This document shows positions 24,801 through 31,439 of a stretch of DNA of 64,000 nt, in pieces; position 1 is the first letter of the stretch, and every line of letters begins with the position of its first letter. The position numbers were made by a program, and so were the translations under genes. The notes under the pieces were generated by a model. That model ran no database searches and was not told where the DNA came from. It saw only the letters and a list, made by a program, of their open reading frames with translations. The DNA lies in assembly GCA_025642065.1 (NCBI GenBank), contig JAODUP010000040.1:1810501-1874500 (forward strand). Direction: 5' to 3'. This DNA is from Paralvinella palmiformis (lineage: Eukaryota > Annelida > Polychaeta > Terebellida > Alvinellidae).

Positions 24801-27800
24801 TTCTCTTAAACACGGACACTGATTAAAAAGCGCCATGTGGTAAGAGGAACTAGCCAACCACAAGTCGTCCAAATAGTTAAGCTCCTCCCACACACCAACG
24901 TAGACTCCAGTTTAAAAAAATTAACGGGCAAATAAACATTATTTGTCCAGTTTTGTTTATTATATATTGACTGTTGTAAGTAAACTAGGATAAGTATCAT
25001 GATTCAAAAAAGATATTTTCTTAAAGACATCCTATTGTATAATATAGCTAAACCTGAGTAGTAGGTGGTGCTTTTTTTCCAGCTGATTACCTTCAGAGAT
25101 TGCTTGACCCACTTAGCCCAGCATGTGCACGTAGATGTGATATTCAGTTCTATAGAGGCTCATTCCAGTGGTGCAGTGACAGAGCACTGCATTGCAAACC
25201 TCCAGGCTGTGGGTTTGAATTCAACCATTACCTGTGTTTTTTAAGGTTTTTTCCCCAGTCATATGTCCCAGATTTGAACAGCACTGAGGTTAAGACTGAC
25301 GCTGAACTTTCTATATTTACAGTTACTCAAGACCTGGAGGAGAGAGCTAGGTTGTTGAAGATGCGTATGAATGCTTATCGTCAGTCTGGCACAAACCTGC
25401 CTGCCAGTGACACGGAAGCCACTCACAGGACAAGAACAAAAGATCGCATACGTCAGCACGGTTTGCGTGACAGACCAGACCGTAGTTATGATCGAACAGG
25501 GGACGTAGAGCGTAACCATATAAGGCGCAGGGGCAGGGGTAGGTTTTTTTAAATATATTTGCGAAGTCATTTCCTAGTCTTTTTTATTATGCTGTAGAAA
25601 CATTTGAATGGACTATAATTGTTTAAATATGATTGGCATGCTGTACTTATTGGATGATGTTATGACAGTAGTAAAAGAGGGAAATAATTTGATTTTTCTA
25701 GAGTTTAGATGTCTCAAGTGTAACCAGCACTGAAGCTAAATAAAAACACTGCGATTGTTTCTTTATCTAATTGTTTAGCTTGACTTCTTTAAATTGTTAG
25801 ATTAATATTGGCTTCTGTCACAAAAGTACCACTCAAGAGTGGTATACATTTAGATACTTTATGTTACTGTAGGTGAGTTTGGTTCTGATATTGTCTCAGA
25901 TGATGCCATACACAGTGATGCATCAGAGACGTCCGAGGTGTCTGAAATATCAAGGATCAGTACAGTCAGTGTTAGATCAACACAGTCCGAGAGACCACAT
26001 AGAAAACTCAGGTATGTATGTTTACATCACCAGACTACAATAGGCCCCCGTTATAACACGGACCAGTATAACACAAAATTGGATATAACATAGTCAGACC
26101 TTGGACCCCGAATCATAGGATCCAAGACAGGTCATTTTCTGTGAAACGGCACCAAATACGGCGATCAAATTTTTCAAAATAATTTACATGCGTTTTCACA
26201 ATTGTTAATTTAGAGGTAAAAATCAGCCAATCGCCACAAATTACTCACAAATAGATTTACTGATTACAACTTTAATTACACACCACCTTGACTTAATCTG
26301 TCAAACAAACAGTCCAATCACAACCCACATTTATTGTGTGACACCACCGACTAAATAAGTTTGATTCTTTTTGTTAATTCACAGCTATTGCATAAGTTCT
26401 ATTTATTGCAATTAGAAATCATATTTTGTGTGTAAAAGACCCCTGTTTTGATCATATATACAATTCTAATGGTACCATGCTCTACTACAAGATGCTACAA
26501 GACCAGACATTAGCTCTCTAGACTGAGAAGCATAAGCACAAAGGTTTCAAACCGAGCAATAACTCATACATGAAATATATATAGCTGATTTTTTACATTG
26601 GTGATGATTTAAAGGTACAAAAAAGTCTGTTACCTAAATTTATAATAATTTAAATAAATGATAGCCTTCTACATTTACACATCTTTTTGTGTTTTCAGTG
26701 AGTTCACTTCCAAGATGGAGAGACGAGCTGTGCCAAACTATGGCACTAAGCCAAAGCCTTCCCTAAATCGTAGTCTCAGCAATAATGACATGGCACAGGA
26801 GGAGAAGAATGATGGCAGTATTTCTGACTCAGCTGTCTCAACAGACATTTCAAATGGCAGAATCAAACGGAGGCCCAGTCTTGGATACAAGATGGCAGCA
26901 CTGGTCGGATTATCACGGAAGAGCAGCAGTACCTCACACTTATCGGCTACGAATAAAAAGCATGGTCAGTTTGAAGTAGTACTCCACGTGATGATATTCT
27001 CAGGCACTGTTAGCATACTGATTGATGTAGCATAGACTGAGTGATAAAAACATCCTGGTTGCCTCTCCTCTTGTTTCAGTCAAAGTGTATCTGATCTCTG
27101 TTAGAAATGTTTTTAATTGGATGATAAAAAATTTACCAAGCCTTTAAATGAACAGTTCATTCCCATATAATATAACTTAAATGTGTAATTTAAACTGCCA
27201 CAATAATATTCACAAACTAGACCTAATATTATAGATTTTAGGACCTAATCAAAGTCACTGGAGGGTAAGCTATTATAGCTTCCTTGAATGTCAGATTCTA
27301 TGGCAGGAATGAGAAAGGTCACACTCTCCAACAACTGGCACAAGGAAGATGTAGCCATCTTGATCTAAATTAAGTCAGGTCGCAGATGCTCTGGCTTAGA
27401 CATCCTCCTGACCCTACCTATCCCAGGCTCAATGTACTAACTACTACTAACTGAAACTGTTGTCAGTTCATTTATATATATCTGACAGATCAGTAGATGC
27501 TTCATACTACAAGAGTACAAAACAATCTTCATAAGAAATTTCACTAAATAGTTTTTGTTAGCCATTTCAGTAACATTTGAGGCTGTTTGGACAAATATTA
27601 CTGTAATATTTGTAAATATGCTTTTGTTCCAAAATTACAAGTTTGGCTGACACTCATCTACGTTGCTATAACTGGGCCATACAAACAGCCTGTGTAATGT
27701 GATATCAGACTTCAGGAGCATCCACTCTATGTCTGGCTTAAAAATGGTATTAGCCAGAGACCAATTATAGTCAATTTATCAGGTCTTTGGACTAGATTAT

Positions 27801-30800
27801 TTAATATGTGGATTGATTGTGTTCATATTTTCATATCATTTATAATTTTTCTGATTATTGTATTATTCTGAAAATGAAGATTGTTTCTTTAATATTTAAT
27901 ATTCTTCAGTGTAGTAGGAAGCTGTTTGTATTCAGTAATGCTGGATATTTTGGTTAGATTTTCAACTTCAAGAAAGATCTGAAATAAATGAATATTTAGA
28001 TATTATAACTTGATTTCTGGTTACTATGTGCAGTTTCTAATCCATTATTGCCAATAAATGTGGCGAAGAATTTTGTGTGTTTGTAAATCTTTTAATTAAT
28101 ATCTTTAAATTATGTATTATTCAGGGTCGAAGGCAAGGTCGTCATTCCAGAGAAGTGAGGAGGTCGGTGGTGCTGCTGAGATGAGAACTCGTATTACAAA
28201 GCAAGCCAGCAAAGATTCCACTGATGGCAGTATAGGCAGTATTAGCAGTGATTCAGGCAGCACGTAAGTTTATCAATCACTCGGCTTAATAGGTGGCTAG
28301 CTTTATATTAACTTTATTATTATATGATTTGCCCTGGTCTGTAGTCAGATGGTGTTTTTTATTCATTATCTATCCATCATTAGTGTGTCAATCACCCTAT
28401 TCTGCTGTCTGTCCACTGTTATCCTGGATCTTTTAGATATATTTTGCCCTTCTCTAATCTTGTTCAGTAGTTTTTCTGCTAATTTTTATGTACTGTTAAA
28501 ACACCATATAAATATATGGTGTACCATGGAATAGAACCAGTAAGTGACAGTGTGATATAAATAAATTATTCATTCCCAGACTATATTCTGTGGTTGTTTA
28601 TTTTACATTTCTAACATAATAATTTCTACAAAACAACTGAAATATGATAATTTGATCAATCAGTTGATAAGGTTCAAAACCCTGTCCCCCCCTCGAAAGG
28701 ATTTGGTTGAAGGCTAAAGTAAATGTGTTAATGTTTCAGTATTGTTAACTTCGAGTTCCAGTGTTTGAGTACCGTAAATACTCACGTATCAGTCGACCTG
28801 GCAACTCTCTTTTCTCTCCCAAAAAAATGAACTTAAGTTAAGAACTAAATTGAGTGAAATGATATCCATTCACCTGAAAGCCTGTGTGTACTCATGTCCA
28901 TTAGAAAGTCATCCCTGAAAATCAGGCTATAGAGTGTGATACTATTGTGGGTACCTGTGGTGTGGCTCAAGTGATATGATAATTTGGGCTTTAATGTCAC
29001 CGGTCCCACCTTATAGAATAGGTTCCCAATGGATATTAGAAATGCACCTACTACTGAAAAGTTTAAATTTATTATAAAAATACACCTATTCAAAGTATTA
29101 CTATATTTAGGGTATCACTGTACAGTACCTTTGAATGGCTTCTGCCAGTGAGAGCTCTTCATTAAATCTATAAACTTATTATTATCAAAGAAACTGGGTG
29201 TAATTGTATTAAATTTACTAATAAACAGTTAAGAGATCAAAAAGCTGATTACAGCTTGGATAATCTATAGGGAAACTGTACTGAAAATAGAGCATTTATA
29301 TAATTGGCCGATGTTCACAATAGTTATGTTTTTCTCAAACTGATACCTTTAGTAAGTAAATAAAATAATTGTGTGCCAGAAGAACTTCAGCAGTTTACAG
29401 AATATTCTGTTTTTGACAGTTTCTGATCTGATAATTTCTTCAATGTTTATTACCAGTTTGTTATTGTTTACAATAACAGTTATCTCTCATTTTTCAGATG
29501 GCTACCAGTGTCTGTAGGACCAGAAGCCCAGTTTGGTGACTTTATAGAGGGTTTGGGTCCATCACAGCTTGTCGGTCGTCAGGTGCTAGGCAGTCCTTGT
29601 TTGGGCGAGATCCAGCTTGGTCTGGCAGATAGAAAAGGTCACCTGGAGGTCGAGGTTATACGTGCTCGTGGACTGATGGCTAAACCTGGTGCAAAAATAT
29701 TACCAGGTGTGTGTGTGTGTGTGTGTGTGTGTGAGTGAGTGAGTGAGTGTGTGTAATTACAGAATAAATGTGTCTGTTTCCGAGTCTGGTATCTCCAAAT
29801 GTGTGTTTGTTGTGTAAACACACACACACACACACACACATGCACACACACACATATAAGCATGCATACACACTTAGTCGCCTTTTTGAATATTTAACCT
29901 AGATCTTCTGTGAACATGTATAATTTGTGTTGTTTTTGTTTCTCCATTGCCATCAGCTCCTTATGTAAAGGTGTACTTGATGGAGGGTAAACACTGTGTG
30001 GAGAAACAGAAGACAATGATAGCGAGACGTACACTAAATCCTCTTTATCAACAACAGCTCTACTTCTCGGAGAGTTACATCAATAAAATATTACAGGTAA
30101 GTAGAACAGATATATAACCAAGACATATCAGAGCATATATTTAGCTTACAATGTGACACATAAGTTAAATGTGGTGTCAATGCACCACACATTGTGATAC
30201 AATCCTGCCATGTAAAAATTAAAGCTACTTAGAAATATTTGATGGTTGCTTATCTTCAGTTGCCTTCAACACCTGATGAAGGCTACTGAAGAATACGTGC
30301 TCATGCTTGCCTTGGATTTGAACGCAGACCCATTTTGTTCAGAATTTAGTATTCGAGTATTATCCATGTTAACTGTTATGGAGGCAAATGTCATGATGGT
30401 CTAAGCACACATAGATTCAAGTTTTGTTTTAATTTGTTTAAATGGTAGATTATGGATCATAACTGAGATGTGGAGCCATTTGTCTGTTTGTCAGATGGCA
30501 AGCCATGTTGTTGATCCTGAATGAGGCTTGTAGGACCAGTAACTCATGTTTGTAATTCATGATGTGATATTTTCACCATGTTGTTCTGAGATTGAAGTTG
30601 TAATATTTATTTTGACATAAATATCATGGTAGTAAATCCTGAAATAAATATACTGTCACTCATTGGAAAATAGAGGGATTCAGCTTATAAAGGAATTCCA
30701 GACTGATAATGCCATGTCAAGGAGAATGAATGAATCCTGTTAATCAGGTTATGTGTCTGAATTTTTGTGTAAATAACCATCATGACAAGCTTTTGTGGTG

Positions 30801-31439
30801 ATTCATAATTTGAAATTACTGCGTACATAGTTACATAGGTATAATTCAATGACTTATATTTCTTTATTTTATCATGAACTGGGATGGTGTTCAGGGAAGC
30901 AAAGTGATTTTTACATAGATCTGACTAAATAATCTTTTGTGATATTATTATAATCATAAATTAAGCTTGTCTTTAATTTGGTGTATATTATCAACAAAGA
31001 GTAAGATCTAAATGGACAATTAACATGGGAATAATTTCTTGTCGAAAGTCATTTATGTTTTAGCATTTTTGGAAAATGTTACAATTAGTTTATTTTATGT
31101 TTATAAATCAGCTATGTCGTTGTTCAATGGTTTTCTGCGTTGCTGTAGTAAATATCTGAACAGATATATAATATTTGACTGTGGTGACATTGCTTTTTTC
31201 AGGTGACCGTATGGGGAGACTATGGCCGCATGGAGCGCAAAGTCTTCATGGGAGTTGCTCAAATTTTACTTGATGACTTAGACTTGTCCAACATGGTGAT
31301 CGGCTGGTACAAGCTGTTCACCAGCTCGTCGCTTGTCAGTCCTCCGGCGGGCATCATCGGAACTGGGGCGAGTAGCGGGCGACGGAACTCTGGCTCCTCG
31401 TTAGAAAGTTCCTATCAGAGCGGATCGACCAAGTCATAG
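7816..31439 (+). CDS. Rim: RIM (Rab3-interacting molecule), 5'-incomplete, about 22 exons
   Basis: RIM is the active-zone scaffold that links Rab3 vesicles, Munc13, ELKS, RIM-BP and calcium channels. Visible in order are a charged Arg/Asp linker, a PDZ domain (12693-15300), C2A (17800-19967), a long Ser/Arg linker with a RQLPQIPV motif and a DLEERARLLKM helix, and C2B (29498 to about 31325), ending in a Ser-rich tail and TAG. Every junction is GT...AG and phases join without stops. Exons: 7816-8540, 9005-9108 or 10849-11084, 12693-12813, 13566-13673, 15177-15300, 15808-15857, 17504-17631, 17800-17930, 18874-19039, 19863-19967, 20334-20454, 23440-23553, 24068-24388, 25323-25538, 25873-26011, 26699-26964, 28125-28263, 29498-29706, 29957-30096, 31203-31439. 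The N-terminal zinc-finger/Rab-binding exons are absent and must lie upstream. Exon limits are inferred by eye from splice sites and family conservation. Confidence 0.96.
9005..9108 (+). CDS. Rim: RIM alternative exon A (phase 1 in, phase 0 out)
   Basis: The acceptor is CAG at 9002-9004 and the donor is ACG|GTAAGA. Joined to the previous exon it reads EPLFQNRDLTYHGYDREEF, then WRKDEILAAKIKKFLT. It then runs in phase 0 straight into HPVTWQP of the PDZ-start exon. It is probably helical and charged. It cannot be followed by the 10849 exon, because that join shifts the frame to a stop. It is therefore a candidate mutually exclusive partner of 10849-11084. Confidence 0.75.
10849..11084 (+). CDS. 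Rim: RIM alternative exon B (phase 1 in, phase 0 out)
   Basis: The acceptor is TTGCCAG and the donor is AAAG|GTAAAA. Joined to the 7816-8540 exon it reads GEIENGADGALRAQSPGG, a Ser/Gly/His-rich stretch, and ends TPITHIRHKLSTK before HPVTWQP. The composition resembles phospho-regulated RIM linkers. Its entry and exit phases equal those of exon 9005-9108, so each can be used alone but not in series, unless an unseen exon intervenes. Confidence 0.75.
12693..12813 (+). CDS. Rim: RIM exon: start of PDZ domain
   Basis: The acceptor is TTTTAG at 12691-12692 and the donor is TTAG|GTGAGA. It reads HPVTWQPTADGQKLEG, then HMILRKAVEGHHGDN, and ends MGKGTL plus the first base of Gly. HPVTWQP is the segment that precedes the PDZ in the RIM family, and MILRK is the first PDZ strand. 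It leaves in phase 1. Confidence 0.9.
12819..12879. repeat. Short (CT)n tract next to SINE A
   Basis: A (CT)n run at about 12860-12878 overlaps the 5' target duplication of the SINE that follows. Confidence 0.7.
12889..13017 (+). repeat. SINE family A, 5'-truncated, with 15-bp target duplication
   Basis: The copy begins inside the B-box (AATCTCGGCG) and ends in the family tail CATCAATCATCATCATCA. TCTCTTAATAATCAG occurs exactly at 12874-12888 and 13018-13032. This perfect 15-bp direct repeat marks retrotransposition. It lies in the RIM intron between exons 12693-12813 and 13566-13673. Confidence 0.9.
13079..13137. repeat. Small foldback with 14-bp perfect inverted repeats
   Basis: ACTAATTATCCTCA at 13079-13092 is the exact reverse complement of TGAGGATAATTAGT at 13124-13137, with a 31-bp loop. 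Confidence 0.85.
13139..13510 (-). repeat. Composite SINE A plus 150-bp unit, inverted copy of 20652-20990
   Basis: Read on the minus strand this contains a SINE A (about 13510 to 13336), then about 150 bp of non-SINE sequence (13335-13187), then another SINE A 3' tail (13186-13139). The SINE and the 150-bp part match 20652-20990 nearly base for base in the opposite orientation. Confidence 0.85.
13566..13673 (+). CDS. Rim: RIM exon: PDZ core with ligand-binding loop
   Basis: It reads GLKVTGGKMTESGYLGAF, then ITKVKKGSIADTVGHLRAG. Together with the last Leu of the preceding exon, LGL is the carboxylate-binding loop of the PDZ, and GAFITKVKKGS is the second/third strand signature of RIM PDZ domains. 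The exon is 108 nt, phase 1 to phase 1, so it could be skipped without a frameshift. Confidence 0.92.
14510..14640. repeat. Possible tRNA-like repeat head
   Basis: CTAGCTCAGTGGTGAGGTAC resembles a tRNA A-box, as in SINE heads, but no convincing B-box follows. Confidence 0.25.
15177..15300 (+). CDS. Rim: RIM exon: end of PDZ domain
   Basis: It reads GDEVIEWNGRTLRGL, then TFEEVYDIIFESKQEPQVEL and VVQRPI. These are the last PDZ strands and helix: GDEVIEWNG is the canonical turn and FEEVYDII is the second helix. The donor is CAG|GTAACT, leaving in phase 2. Confidence 0.92.
15576..15757 (+). repeat. SINE family A with 15-bp target duplication
   Basis: It has a tRNA-like head (ATGGTCTAACAGTAGCATG), a B-box-like GTTAGAATCTCGG, a body ending GTGCACAAAAGTTGC and an ATCATC tail. 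ATTAATGTAATTGTG is repeated exactly at 15561-15575 and 15758-15772. Confidence 0.92.
15808..15857 (+). CDS. Rim: RIM short linker exon (50 nt) after PDZ
   Basis: A long T run precedes the ATCTAG acceptor, and the donor is GCAG|GTATAT. It reads STGELPPGIPELPDLEA, which follows RPI of the PDZ exon in frame. The RIM family has a similar proline-containing linker right after the PDZ. Confidence 0.85.
15858..17503. other. RIM intron, nothing recognised
   Basis: AT-rich intron with short (CT)n and (CA)n runs near 15880-15915 and a G homopolymer near 16817-16827. No coding or repeat family is recognised. Confidence 0.5.
17504..17631 (+). CDS. Rim: RIM linker exon between PDZ and C2A
   Basis: It reads DYNQKQIASMGRLKRPS, then VTITSPGSPGTTRPRPHSPQ and MCGKIQ, phase 1 to phase 0. 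It is Ser/Pro/Arg rich. The terminal GKIQ is the first strand of the C2A fold that continues in the next exon. Confidence 0.9.
17800..17930 (+). CDS. Rim: RIM exon: C2A domain, first half
   Basis: It reads ARIFFDAPAHQLLVTIVKA, then VDLPPRDNGQLRNPYCKLYL and LPERT. The NPYCKLYLLPER block is the C2 type-I signature with DPYVK changed to NPYCK. An Asp at 17875-17877 (LPPRD) occupies the position of the first synaptotagmin calcium ligand. It leaves in phase 2. Confidence 0.94.
18585..18720 (+). repeat. SINE family B copy
   Basis: It has the blocks CCAGGGCTTGGGTTTGAACC, TCATCTGATCAG, ATATATATGTCTGAGGTGTG, and a 3' end GATTAATGCTGATGCTAAAC. Block order agrees with the copies near 5960, 25150 and 50495. 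Confidence 0.6.
18874..19039 (+). CDS. Rim: RIM exon: C2A domain, second part
   Basis: It reads EKSKRRTKTIGGTLEPKWEQ, then TFMYAPMKRQDLKKHSLEIT and LYDYDRIGSGEYVGE. KSKRRTKT plus LEPKWEQTF is characteristic of RIM C2A. YDYD at 18998-19009 places two Asp at calcium-loop positions that are not kept in vertebrate RIM C2A as I know it. Confidence 0.94.
19863..19967 (+). CDS. Rim: RIM exon: end of C2A
   Basis: It follows a long poly-T tract and CAG. It reads VCIDLGNVNISDEPQWYNIR, then HHDDGSSTTTSASRE. DEPQWYNI is the closing strand of RIM C2A (DEPHWYKL in vertebrates). It is 105 nt, phase 0 on both sides, so it is skippable in frame. Confidence 0.92.
20334..20454 (+). CDS. Rim: RIM linker exon after C2A
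   Basis: It reads GSRRADIYGKDHLSPPSS, then VARLSDSDMSELDLEDSLSI and AT. The SDSDMSELDLED run resembles the acidic Ser cluster after C2A in RIM proteins. The donor is ACAG|GTAAGA, phase 1. Confidence 0.9.
20652..20839 (+). repeat. SINE family A, full length, with target duplication
   Basis: It has an A-box-like TGGTCTAGTTGG at 20666-20677 and a B-box GTTCGAATC at 20711-20719, then the conserved body and an ATCATC tail. TGAATCTTTG flanks it at 20642-20651 and 20840-20849. It is about 188 bp long and is the best-preserved head in the window. The tRNA-like head with internal Pol III boxes identifies a tRNA-derived SINE, not a functional tRNA gene. Confidence 0.92.
22911..22985 (+). repeat. LINE-like 3' tail (family C)
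   Basis: GTACAGCGCCTTTGAATGGC, then a GCACTTTATTAAAT block and a TTATTATT tail. The same order occurs at 29115-29190. This shape is typical of CR1/L2-type LINE 3' ends and the SINEs that use them. Confidence 0.5.
23440..23553 (+). CDS. Rim: RIM linker exon, Arg/Pro rich
   Basis: It reads ESESCSDVSGDTKSLL, then RSQPGRRGPPRPTVMPKRRV, phase 1 to phase 1 (114 nt, skippable). It is disordered, with no domain. The acceptor is TTCAG and the donor is TCAG|GTATGT. Confidence 0.85.
24068..24388 (+). CDS. Rim: RIM linker exon carrying the RIM-BP-type proline motif
   Basis: The acceptor is TTCCTAG and the donor is AAAG|GTCTGT. It encodes about 107 residues rich in Ser, Arg and Pro (RSRSPVSVPPTQPRARSRSP). 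RQLPQIPV at 24337-24360 corresponds to the RQLPQxP site by which RIM binds the SH3 domains of RIM-binding protein. Phase 1 on both sides. If the intron were retained, the frame would stop at 24438. Confidence 0.9.
25083..25140 (+). repeat. SINE A fragment (tail half)
   Basis: A run resembling TTACCTTNNGAGGTCGCTNG, followed by CCACTTAGCCCAGCATGTGCAC, matches the 3' half of SINE family A. It is immediately upstream of a SINE B copy in the same intron. Confidence 0.6.
25150..25310 (+). repeat. SINE family B copy abutting a RIM splice acceptor
   Basis: It has a tRNA-like head (CAGTGACAGAGCACTGC), a B-box-like GGGTTTGAATTC at 25211-25222, then ACCTGTGTTTT and CAGTCATATGTCCCAGATTT, with a final block close to GCACTGAGGTTAAGACTGA. 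It ends about 12 bases before the acceptor of exon 25323-25538, so the polypyrimidine region of that exon may be partly SINE-derived. Confidence 0.65.
25323..25538 (+). CDS. Rim: RIM linker exon with DLEERAR helix
   Basis: It reads TQDLEERARLLKMRMNAYR, then a Thr/Asp/Arg-rich stretch. This corresponds to the VEERTRQMKMKVHRFK helix found in vertebrate RIM after the proline motif. Phase 1 on both sides (216 nt, skippable in frame). The donor is AGG|GTAGGT. Confidence 0.9.
25873..26011 (+). CDS. Rim: RIM linker exon, Ser-rich SDxSE repeats
   Basis: It reads GEFGSDIVSDDAIHSD, then ASETSEVSEISRISTVSVRS and TQSERPHRKL. It matches the SDSDVSDVSAISRTSSASR stretch of vertebrate RIM in order and spacing. 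Phase 1 to phase 2. The acceptor is CTGTAG and the donor is TCAG|GTATGT. Confidence 0.92.
26038..26165. repeat. Possible pogo/Tigger-like element end
   Basis: The block CCCCCGTTATAACACGG, followed by more TATAACA repeats, resembles ends of pogo/Tigger-type DNA transposons. I could not find a matching inverted end, so the call is weak. Confidence 0.25.
26699..26964 (+). CDS. Rim: RIM linker exon before C2B
   Basis: The acceptor is TTTTCAG and the donor is CATG|GTCAGT. It reads EFTSKMERRAVPNYGTKPKP, then SLNRSLSNNDMAQEEKNDGS and later KMAALVGLSRKSSSTSHLSA. The family has matching Ser-rich blocks and the GYKMAALVGLSRKS basic segment here. Phase 2 to phase 1. Confidence 0.9.
28125..28263 (+). 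CDS. Rim: RIM linker exon: RSEEV / KDSTDGS block
   Basis: It reads SKARSSFQRSEEVGGAAEM, then RTRITKQASKDSTDGSIGSI and SSDSGST. The RSEEV and SKDSTDGS blocks are highly conserved immediately upstream of C2B in RIM proteins. The donor is CAC|GTAAGT, phase 2. Confidence 0.94.
28264..29497. other. RIM intron, AT-rich with old repeat pieces
   Basis: A piece near 28770-28800 (ACCGTAAATACTCACGTATC, then AGTCGACC) resembles the ends of widespread DNA-transposon MITEs. A LINE-like tail sits at about 29115-29190. The rest shows nothing I recognise. Confidence 0.45.
29115..29190 (+). repeat. LINE-like 3' tail (family C), second copy
   Basis: ACAGTACCTTTGAATGGCTT, then CTCTTCATTAAATCTATAAA and TTATTATTATC. 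Diverged from the copy at 22911-22985. Confidence 0.5.
29498..29706 (+). CDS. Rim: RIM exon: C2B domain, first part
   Basis: It reads WLPVSVGPEAQFGDFIEGLG, then PSQLVGRQVLGSPCLGEIQL, GLADRKGHLEVEVIRARGLM and AKPGAKILPG. GPxQLVGRQ, then GEIQLG and KGHLEVEVIRARGL, is diagnostic of RIM C2B. The donor is CAG followed by an uninterrupted (GT)n tract. Confidence 0.96.
29707..29733. repeat. (GT)n microsatellite forming the 5' splice site
   Basis: The tract starts on the first intron base and continues as (GAGT)n to about 29748. A (CA)n tract at 29819-29854 lies in the same 250-bp intron. Confidence 0.95.
29957..30096 (+). CDS. Rim: RIM exon: C2B domain, middle
   Basis: It reads APYVKVYLMEGKHCVEKQKT, then MIARRTLNPLYQQQLYFSES and YINKILQ. 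This matches APYVKVYLLEN...ARKTLDPLYQQ of vertebrate RIM C2B. It lacks the calcium-coordinating Asp set, as known for RIM C2B domains. Phase 1 to phase 0. Confidence 0.95.
31203..31439 (+). CDS. Rim: RIM terminal exon: end of C2B and C-terminus
   Basis: It reads VTVWGDYGRMERKVFMGVAQ, then ILLDDLDLSNMVIGWYKLFT, a Gly/Ser-rich tail including RRNSGSSLESSYQSG, and STKS before TAG at 31437-31439. WGDYGRM and MVIGWYKLF are near-invariant RIM signatures. The conserved SSLES tail supports this stop as the natural C-terminus. Confidence 0.97.
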   Translation: MTVWGDYGRMERKVFMGVAQILLDDLDLSNMVIGWYKLFTSSSLVSPPAGIIGTGASSGRRNSGSSLESSYQSGSTKS

